Assembly (NCBI RefSeq): GCF_033568475.1
Contig: NC_133123.1
Span: 55,931,522 to 55,995,521, forward strand
Reading direction: 5' to 3'
Length of the DNA stretch: 64,000 nt
Origin: Henckelia pumila
Lineage: Eukaryota > Streptophyta > Magnoliopsida > Lamiales > Gesneriaceae
Shown: positions 36,619-47,842 of the stretch, in pieces
How the letters are laid out: each line of letters opens with the position of its first letter
How positions within the stretch are numbered: the first letter of the stretch is position 1
Made by a program: the position numbers and the translations under genes
Notes under the pieces: model-generated
The model's database searches: none
What the model was told of the DNA's origin: nothing
The model's input: only the letters and a program-made list of their open reading frames with translations

Positions 36619-37950
36619 GTAGTGACCCTTACCCGGATCACCTACTAAACAGAACTTAGGCATGCAATTAACTTAATAAAACAGATATCAGAATAAAACT
36701 GCGGAAACCAAAAATATTATACAATCCCAAGTAAAAAAATCTGTAATTTATCCAATAATATACAACCAAATCGAATAGCTGTATAAACCCAAACAACAGT
36801 AATAAAACCTAAGCGAAGCTCCAGCTGGCCAACCGCTGACTAGCCCCTCCTGGATCCACCCTCCTCGTCCAATCGCAAACCTGCCCCATGGAATAGGGTG
36901 TCCAGAAAATACAGAGTACGAGACGTGATCATAAAACGCTCAGTGCGAGAGTATGAGTATACATACATGCAAAGTGAACTCCCTATAGACTCGAGGTCAA
37001 GGATCAGATAACAGAGACAGACCGGGCCCTGGTATGTAGCACGCTGTGCCGTCGCTTCAGGAGGTGGCTCCCATATCGAGATAACCGTGGATACGCCGGA
37101 CCCAAATCGATGGAAGTCCATCCACTAACAGGATAGGGTACAACCCTACTAACAGACATCTCGAAAGAGATACAGCAAGATGCAAATGAATGCAGCATAA
37201 TATCATGGCATATAAATCATGCAGTCACATAATACATGCATACTCAGTCAGGATATCTCGAACAGTACTTTCGTACCTCAAAACAGTGCAAGCTCTACCA
37301 ACTCTAGGTCCACGCCTATAGTCTGCTCTACACTGCCAAATGATACTACTATCATTAAAGTGCTCTTAAAAGCCTTAACTAAGCTATTTCATACTCCTAA
37401 ATATTTATAGGAAGCAAAAGCTATACCTTCGTCCGTCGTTAGCCCTTTGATGTCGATGCCTCCAGAACTTGGGCACAACTCCGCTACGACTACCGAACGC
37501 CTCGCCGACCTCCGGACCAAGCCTAAGAAGACTAGAACAGCTCCAAAAGGACTAGAAAGGAAAGGAGAACTCGGAATTGGCAAATGAAAGTGAAGCCTCG
37601 GCCTTCTATTTATAGACAACGATCGGAGCTTCCGATCCTTGATCGAAACGTCCGAACCCCGATCGGAACGTCCGATCCTGCCATCGGAGCTTCCGAAGAT
37701 CCTGATCTGCCACGTGTCAAAATATCACTAGTTGACTCCGGATAGGGGTGATCGGAGCTTTCGGTCCTGATCGGAGCTTCCGATCTTGCCACACGTCATG
37801 CCTGACGTAATACCGATCGGAGCTTCCAATCCTGTTCGGAGCTTCCGATCCTGATCGGAGCTTCCGATCTCACCTTCGGAGCTTCCGAACTCTACCCAAG
37901 TAATTATGATTAATTCCTTTAATTACTCAATTAGGGTACTGGCTACTACA
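36619..37950 (-). repeat. 5' LTR of the minus-strand Tekay-type element
   Basis: 1332 bp. TATA box at about 37607-37614 (TATAAATA on the minus strand). Palindrome array 37619-37890. Nearly identical to 30669-32001. Confidence 0.95.
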
Positions 37951-37955
37951 AAAAA

Positions 37956-40493
37956 ATATTCTAACTCTTTATCAATATTATAATCATCAACACAAAATCA
38001 CATTGTGCCTTTCAATTATTTGTAATTTTTTTTGTTAAACTTCATAATTTTAAAGTAAGATATAAATTGATAATAAATTTGTATTTTTCATTTTAAAAAA
38101 AACTAAATTCAATAAATGCAAAAATTACACGAGAATGCCTTTTTTTTAAACTTCAAATTCATGTAGTTTTTTGTGTTTATTTCACTTTGTTTTTAACACA
38201 AATTTTAATTTTCCATCACAGTGAAAAAAAAATTAATTATGTGTGTTCTAAAAAACTCTAACTTCTAAAGTATTCTTATTATTTTCTACCCCCGGTAGTT
38301 TAAAAAAAGTCTAGGTTAATAATATTTTTAAATTATTTAAAATAATTTGTTGTGTATAATTTTATATTATTTTATTTATAATATATATTTCCTAGTAATA
38401 ATTTTTTATAATTTAGTTTAGATAATAAAAATTAAAATATATAAATAAATAATTTATCTAGTTTTTCACATAAATTGTGTGTGTAAAAATAATAGTTTAC
38501 AAAAGAGTTAGAGTTTTTTTATTAAATGGAAATTTCATATAATTTTTAAATTCTATCATATAAATTTCGAAACGATTGATTGAAAATAGAGAGATTCAAA
38601 GAGAAGAGAGAGAGATAAAACAAGAGACAATTGATTGAAAATGGAGAGAGAGAAAACAGGAAAGAAAAAAAAAAGAAAATAAGGTGGACATGTGTCCACA
38701 AACGAGGGAGGGCAGACGGAGAACCAAAAATCATAAATATATATATGTATATATTTACATAAACACATAACAAAATTTAAATATAGTCTCGAATAATGTA
38801 AATAATATTGTTAGATTTAAATTTTAACTAACAATATACCCCTACAACTTGACATATTTTGAAAATTATTAATAACTTAAATCGAAAAACTACAAAATAT
38901 ATATTTTTCAGTATAAGTAATTTATAATATTCGTATTAATTTTCACAACAAATAAAATTTCCTCTTTACGGTTGTTACGACGGTTAAAATCAAATTCAAA
39001 TTCAAACTCACAAGCTTGTTATAAGCTAACAATTCCTGCTTCAACAATTTGTTTTCAGGTTTAAAAAAACTTAAACTCATTTGTGTTTAGGTTTAAAAAC
39101 TTAGTGTTTGTGTTTCAATTTTTTAAAAATGATGAGCCACAAATTTTTGAATCACTTTGCACACATTAAATAACGAAAAATAACTAAGGTTTTTTGCCCC
39201 TCTCTTGTATTTTCGTATTTGGTTCATAATCTATACTCATAATTATAAATTTATTTTACATGTAAGAATATTAAAAAAGAAAATAGCTGCCCTCCCTTGC
39301 CCCTTAATAGAGCCGCCCCTGTCCACAAATGAAAATATGAAATATATCTTTCTGGAGTAGCATAGACTCTCCTGTATTGGATATCCACCATAACTATTGA
39401 TGAATATTACATATATTGATGTGAATGGGATTTGAAATTCACTTCTATTTTGTCAATTCAAACAAGTCAAGTCATTTCAAACCAATGGATTTATAAAATC
39501 TTAAATCTAGCAATCTGATCACGGCCTCAATGTTGTGTTTGAATAACACAAATATTGATCTCAATTCATGCATTTGACTTTTTTTTTAAAAAAAAATCCT
39601 ATATTTTTTAAAGTCAAATCCATATAATATTACGTTCCCAGTTCAACCTTATATTCAAAGATTATGTTAGATTAGGTCTTATGGATTTTTATCGGTGAGA
39701 CGGATCAACTATACTAATTATTTTTAATAAAAAATAACACTTTTAACATAAAAAAATATTATGTTTAATTAATGACTCAAATAGAAAATCCATCTCACAT
39801 AAATTTTTGTGAATTATGATATTGATCATTCTTCTATATATACTCACCATGTAGATACAATACGTACCCAATGTATGGTTACAATCTTGATAATTATAAA
39901 TTCCAAAGAATAACCCAAAGTTTAAAATAAAAAATGGAATGATTAAGACCGGTGGTGGTAGTGACAAAAAACACAATGCGGATTGAATCTCTGTTAAAAA
40001 AGTACGTTTCCGTCGGTCGTGGTATTGTTTCGTAGCTGTTACGTTTCTCCCAAGTTGTGTCCCTTATAACATCTCCCTCCCATCTATGTTACTACATAGG
40101 AAGTGATTTTATACAAAAAATATTAATTGATGTTTTGAATTCAAATAAAAATACTACAGGATTCATAATATAATGTCAATTGATATTTTTTTTTAAAAAA
40201 ATATAAAATCATAGAGAATGTAACACCTCCAAAAAGATGATAATTACAATGCATAAACAAAATCTTAATTAACCTCGGCATCCACAAACCAGACAAATAA
40301 ACCAAGGCAAAGAATCCGTTATATGAAATCATTAATTAGGGTGGTCGAGGTCTAAGCCATGTTTTTGTTTTCAAAACTTTCCATGGTTTACGCATTAAAA
40401 TCCCATTACCTTTTTCTTATCTTTTTTCTCCTTTCATTAATGACAATGATGCCCATTTTTGTGTAAGAGCAAATTACTTTGTTTACCGAATCA
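37956..40493. other. AT-rich intergenic region, upstream of CC-like gene
   Basis: No gene recognised. A patch around 39190-39320 resembles a G/C-run repeat terminus (inverted: GGGGCGGCTCTATTAAGGGG), origin unknown. ORFs at 38546-38773 and 39743-39976 are low-complexity hydrophobic readings of AT-rich DNA. Confidence 0.5.
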
Positions 40494-40522
40494 TCTCTCT
40501 TCTCCTCTCCTCTCCTCTATTG
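40494..40522 (+). promoter_or_regulatory. CT-rich tract in probable 5'UTR
   Basis: A run of TCTC/CTCCT units 50-80 bp before the start codon, as is common in plant leaders. It lies between two copies of an ATTTTTGTGTAAGAGC block (about 40455 and 40532), the second just before the ATG. Confidence 0.5.
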
Positions 40523-40573
40523 TTCATTTTCATTTTTGTGTAAGAGCGAGCAAATTAAATTACTTTGGTAACA

Positions 40574-42179
40574 ATGGGGGTGGCGATGCATGCCAAGTCC
40601 GACTCCGAAGTCACCAGCATCGAGGCTTCCACGCCGCCGAGGTCTCCGCGGCGGCCGCTGTACTACGTGCAGAGCCCGTCCCACTCGCAGCACGATCTGG
40701 AGAAAATGTCGTACGGGTCGAGCCCGTTCGGCTCCCCGACCCACCATTTCCAGTACCACTGCTCACCCATCCACCACTCACGTGAGTCCTCCACTTCAAG
40801 ATACTCTGCTTCGCTGAAGAACCCCGGAGAAATCGGAAACGGCGGCGGGTGGCGGAGGATTCAAAGGAAGTACGATGAGCTGGGGGATCATGAAGAGGCG
40901 GAGGACGGTGAAGAATATGATGAAGGAGACGCCAAGGACGGTGGGCAAGTGAGGTTTTACGCTGTGTGCTTTGTGTTTTCGTTCGTGGCTCTGTTTACGA
41001 CGTTTTCTTTGATTCTTTGGGGTGCAAGTCTCGCTTACAAGCCCAACATCATCGTCAAGGTCAGGCCAAGCCTTCTAATTTCTTTCATTTCATTTCCTTT
41101 TCCCCGTCTCGTAATTAATAATCCTAGCTTCTTCCAAATTAAGCTGATTGAAACTGGTCAATTCTTCCTACTTTATTATCTGCTCTAATGTACTATAATC
41201 AAAACCCACATAAATTCTCGTGTGTATGCATATTAGTTCTTGGGGTTGTAAAAAGATATATCAAAGTCTCCAACTTTTGCAGAATCTTGTTTTTTAATGA
41301 TATTGTTTCGATGGAGTCTATGCAACAGTTCAAATTGACAGGATTGGATGCTATTCTGTGGGGACAAAACAATGGGGGTTTATTATTATATAATATAGAA
41401 GGAAAAATTATAAATTTAAATGATCCATTATTGACAGTAAATTCAAATTATTAGGAGTAAAAATATAAAAATGTGCCATATTTTTATTTTTAAATCCCAC
41501 AAAAGTAAGTTAGGTTGTGTGTCACCGGTCCACAATATATATGTATAATAAATGTGGAGTGTCAGAATGTTGTGTAGTAATGATATGTGCAGTACTTTGA
41601 TGATGCATGAACAGAACATTTTGTTTGAGAATTTCAATGTTCAAGCGGGAATGGACAACTCTGGGGTACCCACGGATATGTTATCTTTGAATTCGACGGT
41701 CAAGATCTTTTACCGGAACCCATCCACATTCTTTGGCGTCCACGTCACCTCCACTCCTCTCCAGCTTTACTATTTTGACCTCAAGGTGGCTTCGGGTCAG
41801 GTAACTTGTATATCAACTGGTGCAATTAACCAAACTTACTTAGCAAAATATAATCAAAACATTCATGTGTTGAGCTGAGCAGATGAGCAACTTCTACCAG
41901 TCCCGCAAGAGTCAGCGAACCGTGATGCCGGTGGTCGAGGGGCATCAGGTGCCGCTCTATGGCGGGATCCCGCTGCTCAGCGGCGCCAAAGGCCATCTGG
42001 AGAGCACCCCCGTGCCGCTGAACCTGACGTTCGTGATGCGATCGAGGGCCTACATTCTGGGGAGGCTGGTGAAGACTAAGTTCTACAGGAGTGTCTTGTG
42101 TCAAGTTGTCGTGAGAGGTACTCATCTGGGCAAGCCTCTTAATTTGACCAAATCTCAATCCTGTGTTTATCGTTCATGA
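40574..42179 (+). CDS. Companion of cellulose synthase-like protein (LEA_2 domain)
   Basis: Exons 40574-41059, 41615-41800 and 41883-42179, in phase, giving 322 residues. Family members (Arabidopsis CC1-CC4) are type II-like membrane proteins of the cellulose synthase complex that bind microtubules through the cytosolic N-terminus and aid cellulose synthesis under salt stress. Visible: the family-typical start MHAKSDSEVTSIEASTPPRS, Arg-rich PRRPLYYVQSPSHS, a Ser/Pro/His-rich stretch, an acidic segment (about 101-122), one transmembrane helix (about 129-155), then an extracytosolic LEA_2 domain (FNVQAGMDNSGVPTDMLSLN, FFGVHVTSTPL, the FYQSRKSQRTV motif and a beta-rich end). Start chosen at the first ATG in good context; Met8 is an alternative that matches relatives better. 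Intact. Confidence 0.9.
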
Positions 42180-42391
42180 CTAGAGTGCTACATTTGCAGC
42201 TCAACTCTCTCTTTTCTAGACACTGTATTTGGCACCAAATTGTACATTTGTTGGCTGGCTCGTGACACAGTTTTCATTCTAATATAAAATGTGATTTTAA
42301 GTATATTTAATATTTGGTATACGGTGTAAATATTCTATAAAGATTTTACACTTGATAAAATATATAACTCCGCAATTTCGATCCCATAGAG

Positions 42392-44496
42392 CTACTGCCT
42401 GGGCTTGAAGAAGTTGCTATCTAACCCAGTAACTATTAAAGACCAAATAGCTGAGCTGAGTAATACCAAGCTCAACACTACACCTAATAAGCCAACGCTA
42501 ATGTTTACGCACCACATGTTACCGAGTGTTCGGGGCTTCTTGATGGATGGCAACCCACATGAAACAGCGATCGAGCCTATGATGGCTCCTAAGCTCGGTA
42601 GAAACGGGAAAGCTTTTGCTACGAAATACGTTAATCCTCCGAAAAAGATTTTGATGCCACACCGGAGCCATCTCGGGCATGGCTTCTTTTTCTTGCTGAT
42701 GTAGATGTGTTCCAAGTTGTCGTGCACGGGCATGGCGTAGATTTGGAAGGCGCACAGACTGTTGATCGATGTTAAGAAATATATGGCCCCCATTATGTAG
42801 TTTGATGTATGGATCTGGTGAAACTTTGTGAAGGCATCAAGAATTCCTCCGTTCACGATCACCTAGGGGCAAAGGGGACCAGTTGACCGAGTATTTCATG
42901 GTATTCGGATCAAGATTCATCGGGGGCAAAGGGGACCAGTTGACCGAGTATTTCATGGTATTCAGATCAAGATTCATCGGAGTTTATGTCTGAATATTTG
43001 TGTACCTTACTTCCGTAAGCCCAGTGCCCAACAATTACCAGCGGATACATACACATAGCAATCAGTAGATATGAAATAGTAACCCCTCTCCACATGGGCT
43101 TACGCGAAGGCTGTGTTGGACTGGTAGGCAGAGTCCCCTGCAACTACAAAATAATTTGTCATTTGTCGAGCTGGTCGTGTGTGTGTTTTAACAAATGATT
43201 CAACAGTTATGAAGTACCTGTATCTCGAGCACGAGATTATGTCCTCGGAAAGCAAGAGCAATGATTCCGATACCATTGAACACATTCCGAACTCTTGCAC
43301 CAGTGTCGGTAGTTTCCACCTTCATCGTTGAATCGCCAGAAACATCAGCCAGGCGGCCCTCGCTGACCGACAGAACCCACAGAAGGCTGCAATATGCAAC
43401 TGCTGTGAAGGACCCGACCAGGGAAACACGGTATAGTTTGTTGAGATTCATGAAGAAGAGATCAGTGAAGGTGGCCAAACATATGAACACTAGAAGCCAT
43501 TCAGAAACTTTTAAAGTTCTTTCCTTGCATTTGAGGTCGTTTCCGCAGATGGCGCGGTAGAATTGGTTCATTGCGCTGCCACCGCTGATTATGTAGAAAA
43601 CACATGTGCCGCCAGACAGGTACAGTACAGGGAATAGCGCTACCAGCTTCCCCAGTTTTTTACCTGGAATTCACAAGACATACAATGAGTTTTAATAGCA
43701 ATACTACACTCGTGTGTGTATGTGTTAGTGTACATATATGTTTTATATGCGACTTTTCGTCAAGGATACTAACCGAAGGCAAACATCGAGAGGTTCAGAA
43801 ATGTGCTGTAACGGATTCCGGCAACCGGTTCGTGGAGATTGAGAAGAAGCCATATTGTATAGAGCTGCCACCAAAATAGAACACTCAAACAAAAAATGCC
43901 CCAGAACCTGTGCAACCATCGGAGTTTTAATGTTTAGTTATCGTGGGACATATCTTGGTAGTGTTTGAGATTGCTTTATATTATGCACTTTTGAGTTGTT
44001 CAAATTTTATGAAGAAAAAGCTGAAAAAGTGTTTTCTAAAAGTAATCCCAAACATTACCTTTGGATTCAGAAAGCACCTTTGATTCGACAGAATCAAGGC
44101 TAAGGCATGATTTTTTATTATAAGTGGTTAAATTTTTGAGCATGCATTACTATCTAACTGACTATTAAACTGTAGAATTCACAGCCCTTTCGTGAAAAAA
44201 TCGATCCGACTTGCTTACCATCCGAGATACGCTAAGGCGATGGGGAGTAGAAGAGGCTGCACTCCTATTCCAGAACATATCAAATGGAACGCTACAGTGA
44301 AAGTGTTGCCCTTTCTCGATTCGGTAATGGGTAGCCATGGCTCTAGCTCATCTTGAGGCGGTTCACTTTCTGGCACAATTATAACAAACTCTTCTTCGGA
44401 TTTGCTTTCTGTCCTGCTTGATACGTCGTTGTTTTCATCCAGAATCGGTGCGATTCTAGCTGACCCGCCGCCAGTAGCCGCTTCTCCGATCATCAT
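42392..44496 (-). CDS. LHT-type amino acid transporter (Aa_trans family)
   Basis: Proton-coupled amino acid importer of the AAAP/Aa_trans superfamily, lysine-histidine-transporter-like clade, acting in a cell membrane. Exons 44496-44219, 43907-43774, 43663-43218, 43137-43006 and 42862-42392, all GT...AG and in phase, giving 486 residues, normal for the family. Residues 1-63 are a hydrophilic, acidic head ending EPWLPITESRKGN. About ten transmembrane helices follow, with FHLICSGIGVQPLLLPIALA, the GHNLVLEIQGTLPTSP motif, RKPMWRGVTISYL, and CAFQIYAMPVHDNLE. It converges on the CC-like gene; the stop codons are 212 bp apart. Intron 1 holds a MITE, intron 4 a 57-bp tandem duplication. Substrate cannot be predicted. 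Intact. Confidence 0.92.
42866..42979. repeat. 57-bp tandem duplication in LHT-like intron 4
   Basis: Two copies starting GGGGCAAAGGGGACC at 42866 and 42923, differing at one base. Copy 1 begins next to the 3' splice site of intron 4 (CCCCTAG|GTG on the minus strand). Confidence 0.93.
43957..44059. mobile_element. 103-bp MITE in LHT-like intron 1
   Basis: Terminal inverted repeats of 19 bp, GGTAGTGTTTGAGATTGCT against GGTAATGTTTGGGATTACT, with three mismatches. A/T-rich interior, hAT-like style. A related fragment lies at 9891-9960. Confidence 0.7.
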
Positions 44497-44862
44497 TTAT
44501 TTGCCAGTGATACAAAAAATCAGTAGAACTCTTGATACGTTTTAATGTTGTACAAGCAGGCACACACACGCAATTTATCTAAATAGATAGATTGTAGACA
44601 AATTTATCATGTGTGTTTCTAATTTATATATAATATAAATTAGTCTATTTTAAAATCACTATCCAATTAAATATACCAAAATTTGAAAGAATGTAGAATA
44701 AAAAGTCAAATGAATTTAAAACATTACTTTCTTTCAATTGATGGCATATCAAAAGCTTAAAAAAGATTATTGTAACAGAGAGTTTGGAAATAATTTTGCA
44801 AGAACATAGGAAATAATACGCAAGCAATGATGCAATTAGTTCAGACATCAGTGTCATATCAT

Positions 44863-45086
44863 TTTTTTTTTGACGTAGGAACCTGCAGCCTCTATCTTTC
44901 GGTGCGCTCTGGGTAAACCCCCATACTAACGCAATAGCCTGCAAACTACGCTAGTCAGCTAAACCACATTGGAAAAATTCTATGTGACAGACTAATCTAA
45001 GAAAGTGTTCGTAGGGAAAATCGAACTCCTGACCTCTGGCCAAGAGTTCACCTACTCCACCAACTTAGACACCCCTTAGGACATGC
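44863..45086 (-). mobile_element. tRNA-derived SINE
   Basis: Read on the minus strand: a tRNA-like head with an A-box-like TAAGTTGGTGGAGTAGG and a B box GGAGTTCGATTTTCCC, a tRNA-unrelated body (GGGGGTTTACCCAGAGCGC), and an A-tract tail at 44863-44870. Flanked by a perfect 8-bp target duplication CATATCAT (44855-44862 and 45087-45094). Similar in style to the Au SINE family. Confidence 0.85.
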
Positions 45087-45094
45087 CATATCAT

Positions 45095-46034
45095 ATTTTA
45101 CATATAAAATGAGTGTGTATCCTCTGATAATGATTAAGTAAATGATTTTTTATTTTAAAAAATATAATATTGATAGGTACGGGTTCAGGAGTAATTAAAT
45201 TTAATTAAGATATAGATTATATGTATTAAGTTGGTATCAAGTTTATTAAGCTCATGTGTTTAAGTCCAAAGTGAGAGGTCCAACCTTTGGGAGGCCCATG
45301 GCCCATCCTAAAATCTATAAATAAAGAAGTATCTCCATTTTAAAGGTGACACACATTCTCTCAATTTATGTTTTAAAAACTTTTTAATTTTGAAATACAC
45401 ATTTTGTGGTGATCACTGACTTGAGAATCGGAGATTTTTCGCCAAGTATCCCAGCAACTCTAACCTCATTTCGTATTTTTGGTGACGAAGTGTTTTGTTG
45501 GCGTGGACGCATTAGGATTTAGGAGCAGCTGGTCTCCCCAAGCTACACACTGACTTAGATTGGTGACGAAGTGTTTTGTTGGCGTGGACGCATTAGGATT
45601 TAGGAGCAGCTGGTCTCCCCAAGCTACACACTGACTTAGATTGACCGATGACTTGAAATCCCTTATTTAGGATAAAACAATTTCATACGGCATCAAATAT
45701 AATAAGCTCAAAATAATATTTTAAAAAAATTAGATCAACGTAATTACATATTATATAAAAAACTGATACAGGTAAAATTATTTTTTAAATTTAAACTTAA
45801 ATAGAGAGTCAAGAATAGTAGTATACTATTAATAATATATGAACAGATTAGTTAATTCGTATAATTTTAGGTTTGCCTGAAATATTATTCATCTTATATC
45901 AAATTAAACACGATATTCTTTTACTAACAAATCTCTTTATATCTTATCTATTAATTATCTTCTACCATTTTAATTTCCAAAAAATCGAAATCTATAATAT
46001 GAAGTTAAAAATTGACAAATTTCATTTTAAAAAA

Positions 46035-46035
<1 letters not shown>
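45095..46035. other. Intergenic; possible LTR remnant
   Basis: No gene. 45170-45660 has a CTATAAATAAAG box (about 45317), then a leader-like stretch ending in the tandem duplication, suggesting a decayed LTR or terminal-repeat element, but no ends could be fixed. Confidence 0.35.
45481..45642. repeat. 81-bp tandem duplication
   Basis: Two identical copies (by eye) starting GGTGACGAAGTGTTTTG at 45481 and 45562. Confidence 0.95.

Positions 46036-46067
<32 letters not shown>
46036..46067. repeat. (TA)n microsatellite, left of MITE
   Basis: About 15 TA units ending directly at the foldback MITE. Confidence 0.95.
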
Positions 46068-46068
<1 letters not shown>

Positions 46069-46070
<2 letters not shown>

Positions 46071-46209
46071 TTCTTTTATGGTGCCCAACAATTATGCCCA
46101 ATTTCGTGCCCACCATGTATAATAAGTGAATTGACCAGCACAATTGATGTATTGACTTATAATAAATGGTGGACACAGAGTTGGGCATAATTGTTGGGCA
46201 CCATAAAAG

Positions 46210-46213
<4 letters not shown>
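46069..46213. mobile_element. 145-bp foldback MITE inserted in (TA)n
   Basis: Perfect 33-bp terminal inverted repeats starting AGTTCTTTTATGGTGCCC, with the inner arms also pairing imperfectly, so nearly the whole element folds into one hairpin. It sits inside a TA microsatellite that continues on both sides, consistent with TA target preference. Confidence 0.9.

Positions 46214-46258
<45 letters not shown>
46214..46258. repeat. (TA)n microsatellite, right of MITE
   Basis: About 22 TA units. Confidence 0.95.
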
Positions 46259-46260
<2 letters not shown>

Positions 46261-47173
46261 TCACACGTAGGGATGTGCAACGACTCGCTAGTTTTGAATA
46301 AAAGATTAATGATGTATGGATTTGAAATCAAAAGCGAAGCCAAAGGCAAACTCTTCCAAATTAGCTAAAGCAGGCTTCTCTGAAAATGCGTCATGCATGT
46401 TTCATCGATGCGCTGATATTTTCTTCTCAAATAGTAATAATAATACAATAAGCATTCAGTAGGAGAAAACAAATTTAAAATTGATTCCATATCCATAATT
46501 ATGTTTGTAGAAAATTTAATTCGCATCACTTTGTCAAAGTATTCATGATGGCTAAGAGATACATTTTTGGGCATTAAGTAGCTTTCATGCATGTAGAGAG
46601 TTTTTTTTTGTTGAAACAAACACTGAATAACATTAAACCAAATACGAAATAATTATACTGGAAATCAAAATAGGAGATGGTGTCACCCATCTCTCCCGAT
46701 CAGTGCATAAATGATTTAGTGAACAATCAAAGAACTAGAACTACAAATTAGAGTCTACCAGTTTTCTCAACAAACATTACAATAATATTTAATTTATGTT
46801 TGTAACGCTTAGAAATTTCCATAACCACCAAAACCGCATGAAAAAGTTTCAGGAAAATAAACTGACTAATGTTAACTAGACATGACAATGGGTCTGAACT
46901 GACCAAAAGACTTGGGTACGTTACCTTTCGGGACTAGGACCCGGGCTGTCCCGAATAGAAGGTACTGAATTGAAAGAAAAGTCGGATATTAGGTCGAGTA
47001 CAACAGGATTTACTGTCCAAGCTTACAATCAAGTGACTATCATATCATTATAATTGGTCTAAAAACTTTAACTAAACTAGTGACTACTCCGGTACTCCCA
47101 GTAACTACTAGGAGTTTAGATTTATATACGCATTCATCGATTGCCCTTTGTTGTCGAAGACCACGACTCAAGT
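46259..47173. other. Intergenic, no gene
   Basis: No coding, RNA or repeat structure recognised. The ORF at 46365-46619 has no recognisable family. Confidence 0.5.
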
Positions 47174-47842
47174 TGTAGTGACCCTTACCGAGATCACCTA
47201 CTAAACAGAACTTAGACATGCAATTAACTTAATCAAATAGTAAACCAGAATAAAGCTGCGAAAACAATAAATAATAATACAATCCCAAAGAAAGGAATAT
47301 CAAATCTGTAATACCCAAATATTTATACAACCAAATCGAATAACTGTATCAACCCAATACAGTAAGAATAAACCCTAGGCAAAGCTCCAGCTGGCCAATC
47401 CACTGTCTAGCCCCTCTTGGATTCACCCGCCTCATCCAATCGCAAACCTGCCCCATGGAATAGGGTGTCCAGAAACACAGAGTACAAGACGTGAGCATAA
47501 AACGCTCAGCACGAGAGTATGAGTATACATGAATGCAAGTGTACCGCCTACTGACTAGAGGCCAAGAATCGGATAACAAAGATAGACCGGGCACTGGTAT
47601 GTAGCACGCTGTGCCGTCGCTTCAGGAGGTGGCTCACATACCGAAATACTAGTGGATACGCCGGACCCAAATCTATGGAAGTCCATCCCCTAACAGGATA
47701 TGGTAGAACCCTACTAACAGACATCTCAAAAGAGATAGCTCAATATGCATATGTATGCAGCATAAAATCATGTCATATAAATCATGCAGTCACATAATAC
47801 ATGCATACTCAGTCAGGATATCTCGAACAGTACTTTCGTACC
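47174..47842 (-). mobile_element. Tekay-type LTR fragment, truncated
   Basis: Starts TGTAGTGACCCTTACC and parallels the first half of the LTR at 30669-32001 with many substitutions, up to TTTCGTACCT. There the copia LTR begins. It is an older member of the same family and the outermost visible layer of the nest. Confidence 0.85.

Larger units (their letters stand above)
30669..37950 (-). mobile_element. Full-length Ty3/gypsy chromovirus (Tekay/Del-like)
   Basis: Complete LTR retrotransposon of 7282 bp with two LTRs (1332-1333 bp), primer binding site, gag, pol and polypurine tract in order PR-RT-RH-INT-chromodomain-like tail. It is flanked by a 5-bp duplication AAAAA (30664-30668, 37951-37955). 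I counted roughly twenty differences between its LTRs by eye, so it is a recent insertion. Gag is broken by stops; pol is still open but has suspicious substitutions. The same family is present on the plus strand at 48621-55917. Confidence 0.95.

Noticed and set aside
38546..38773. Hydrophobic ORFs with Phe/Leu/Ser runs
   Set aside because: Translation of GA/CT-rich low-complexity DNA.
44863..45086. A tRNA gene on the minus strand
   Set aside because: A- and B-box-like motifs are present but no cloverleaf; poly-A tail and target duplications show a SINE.
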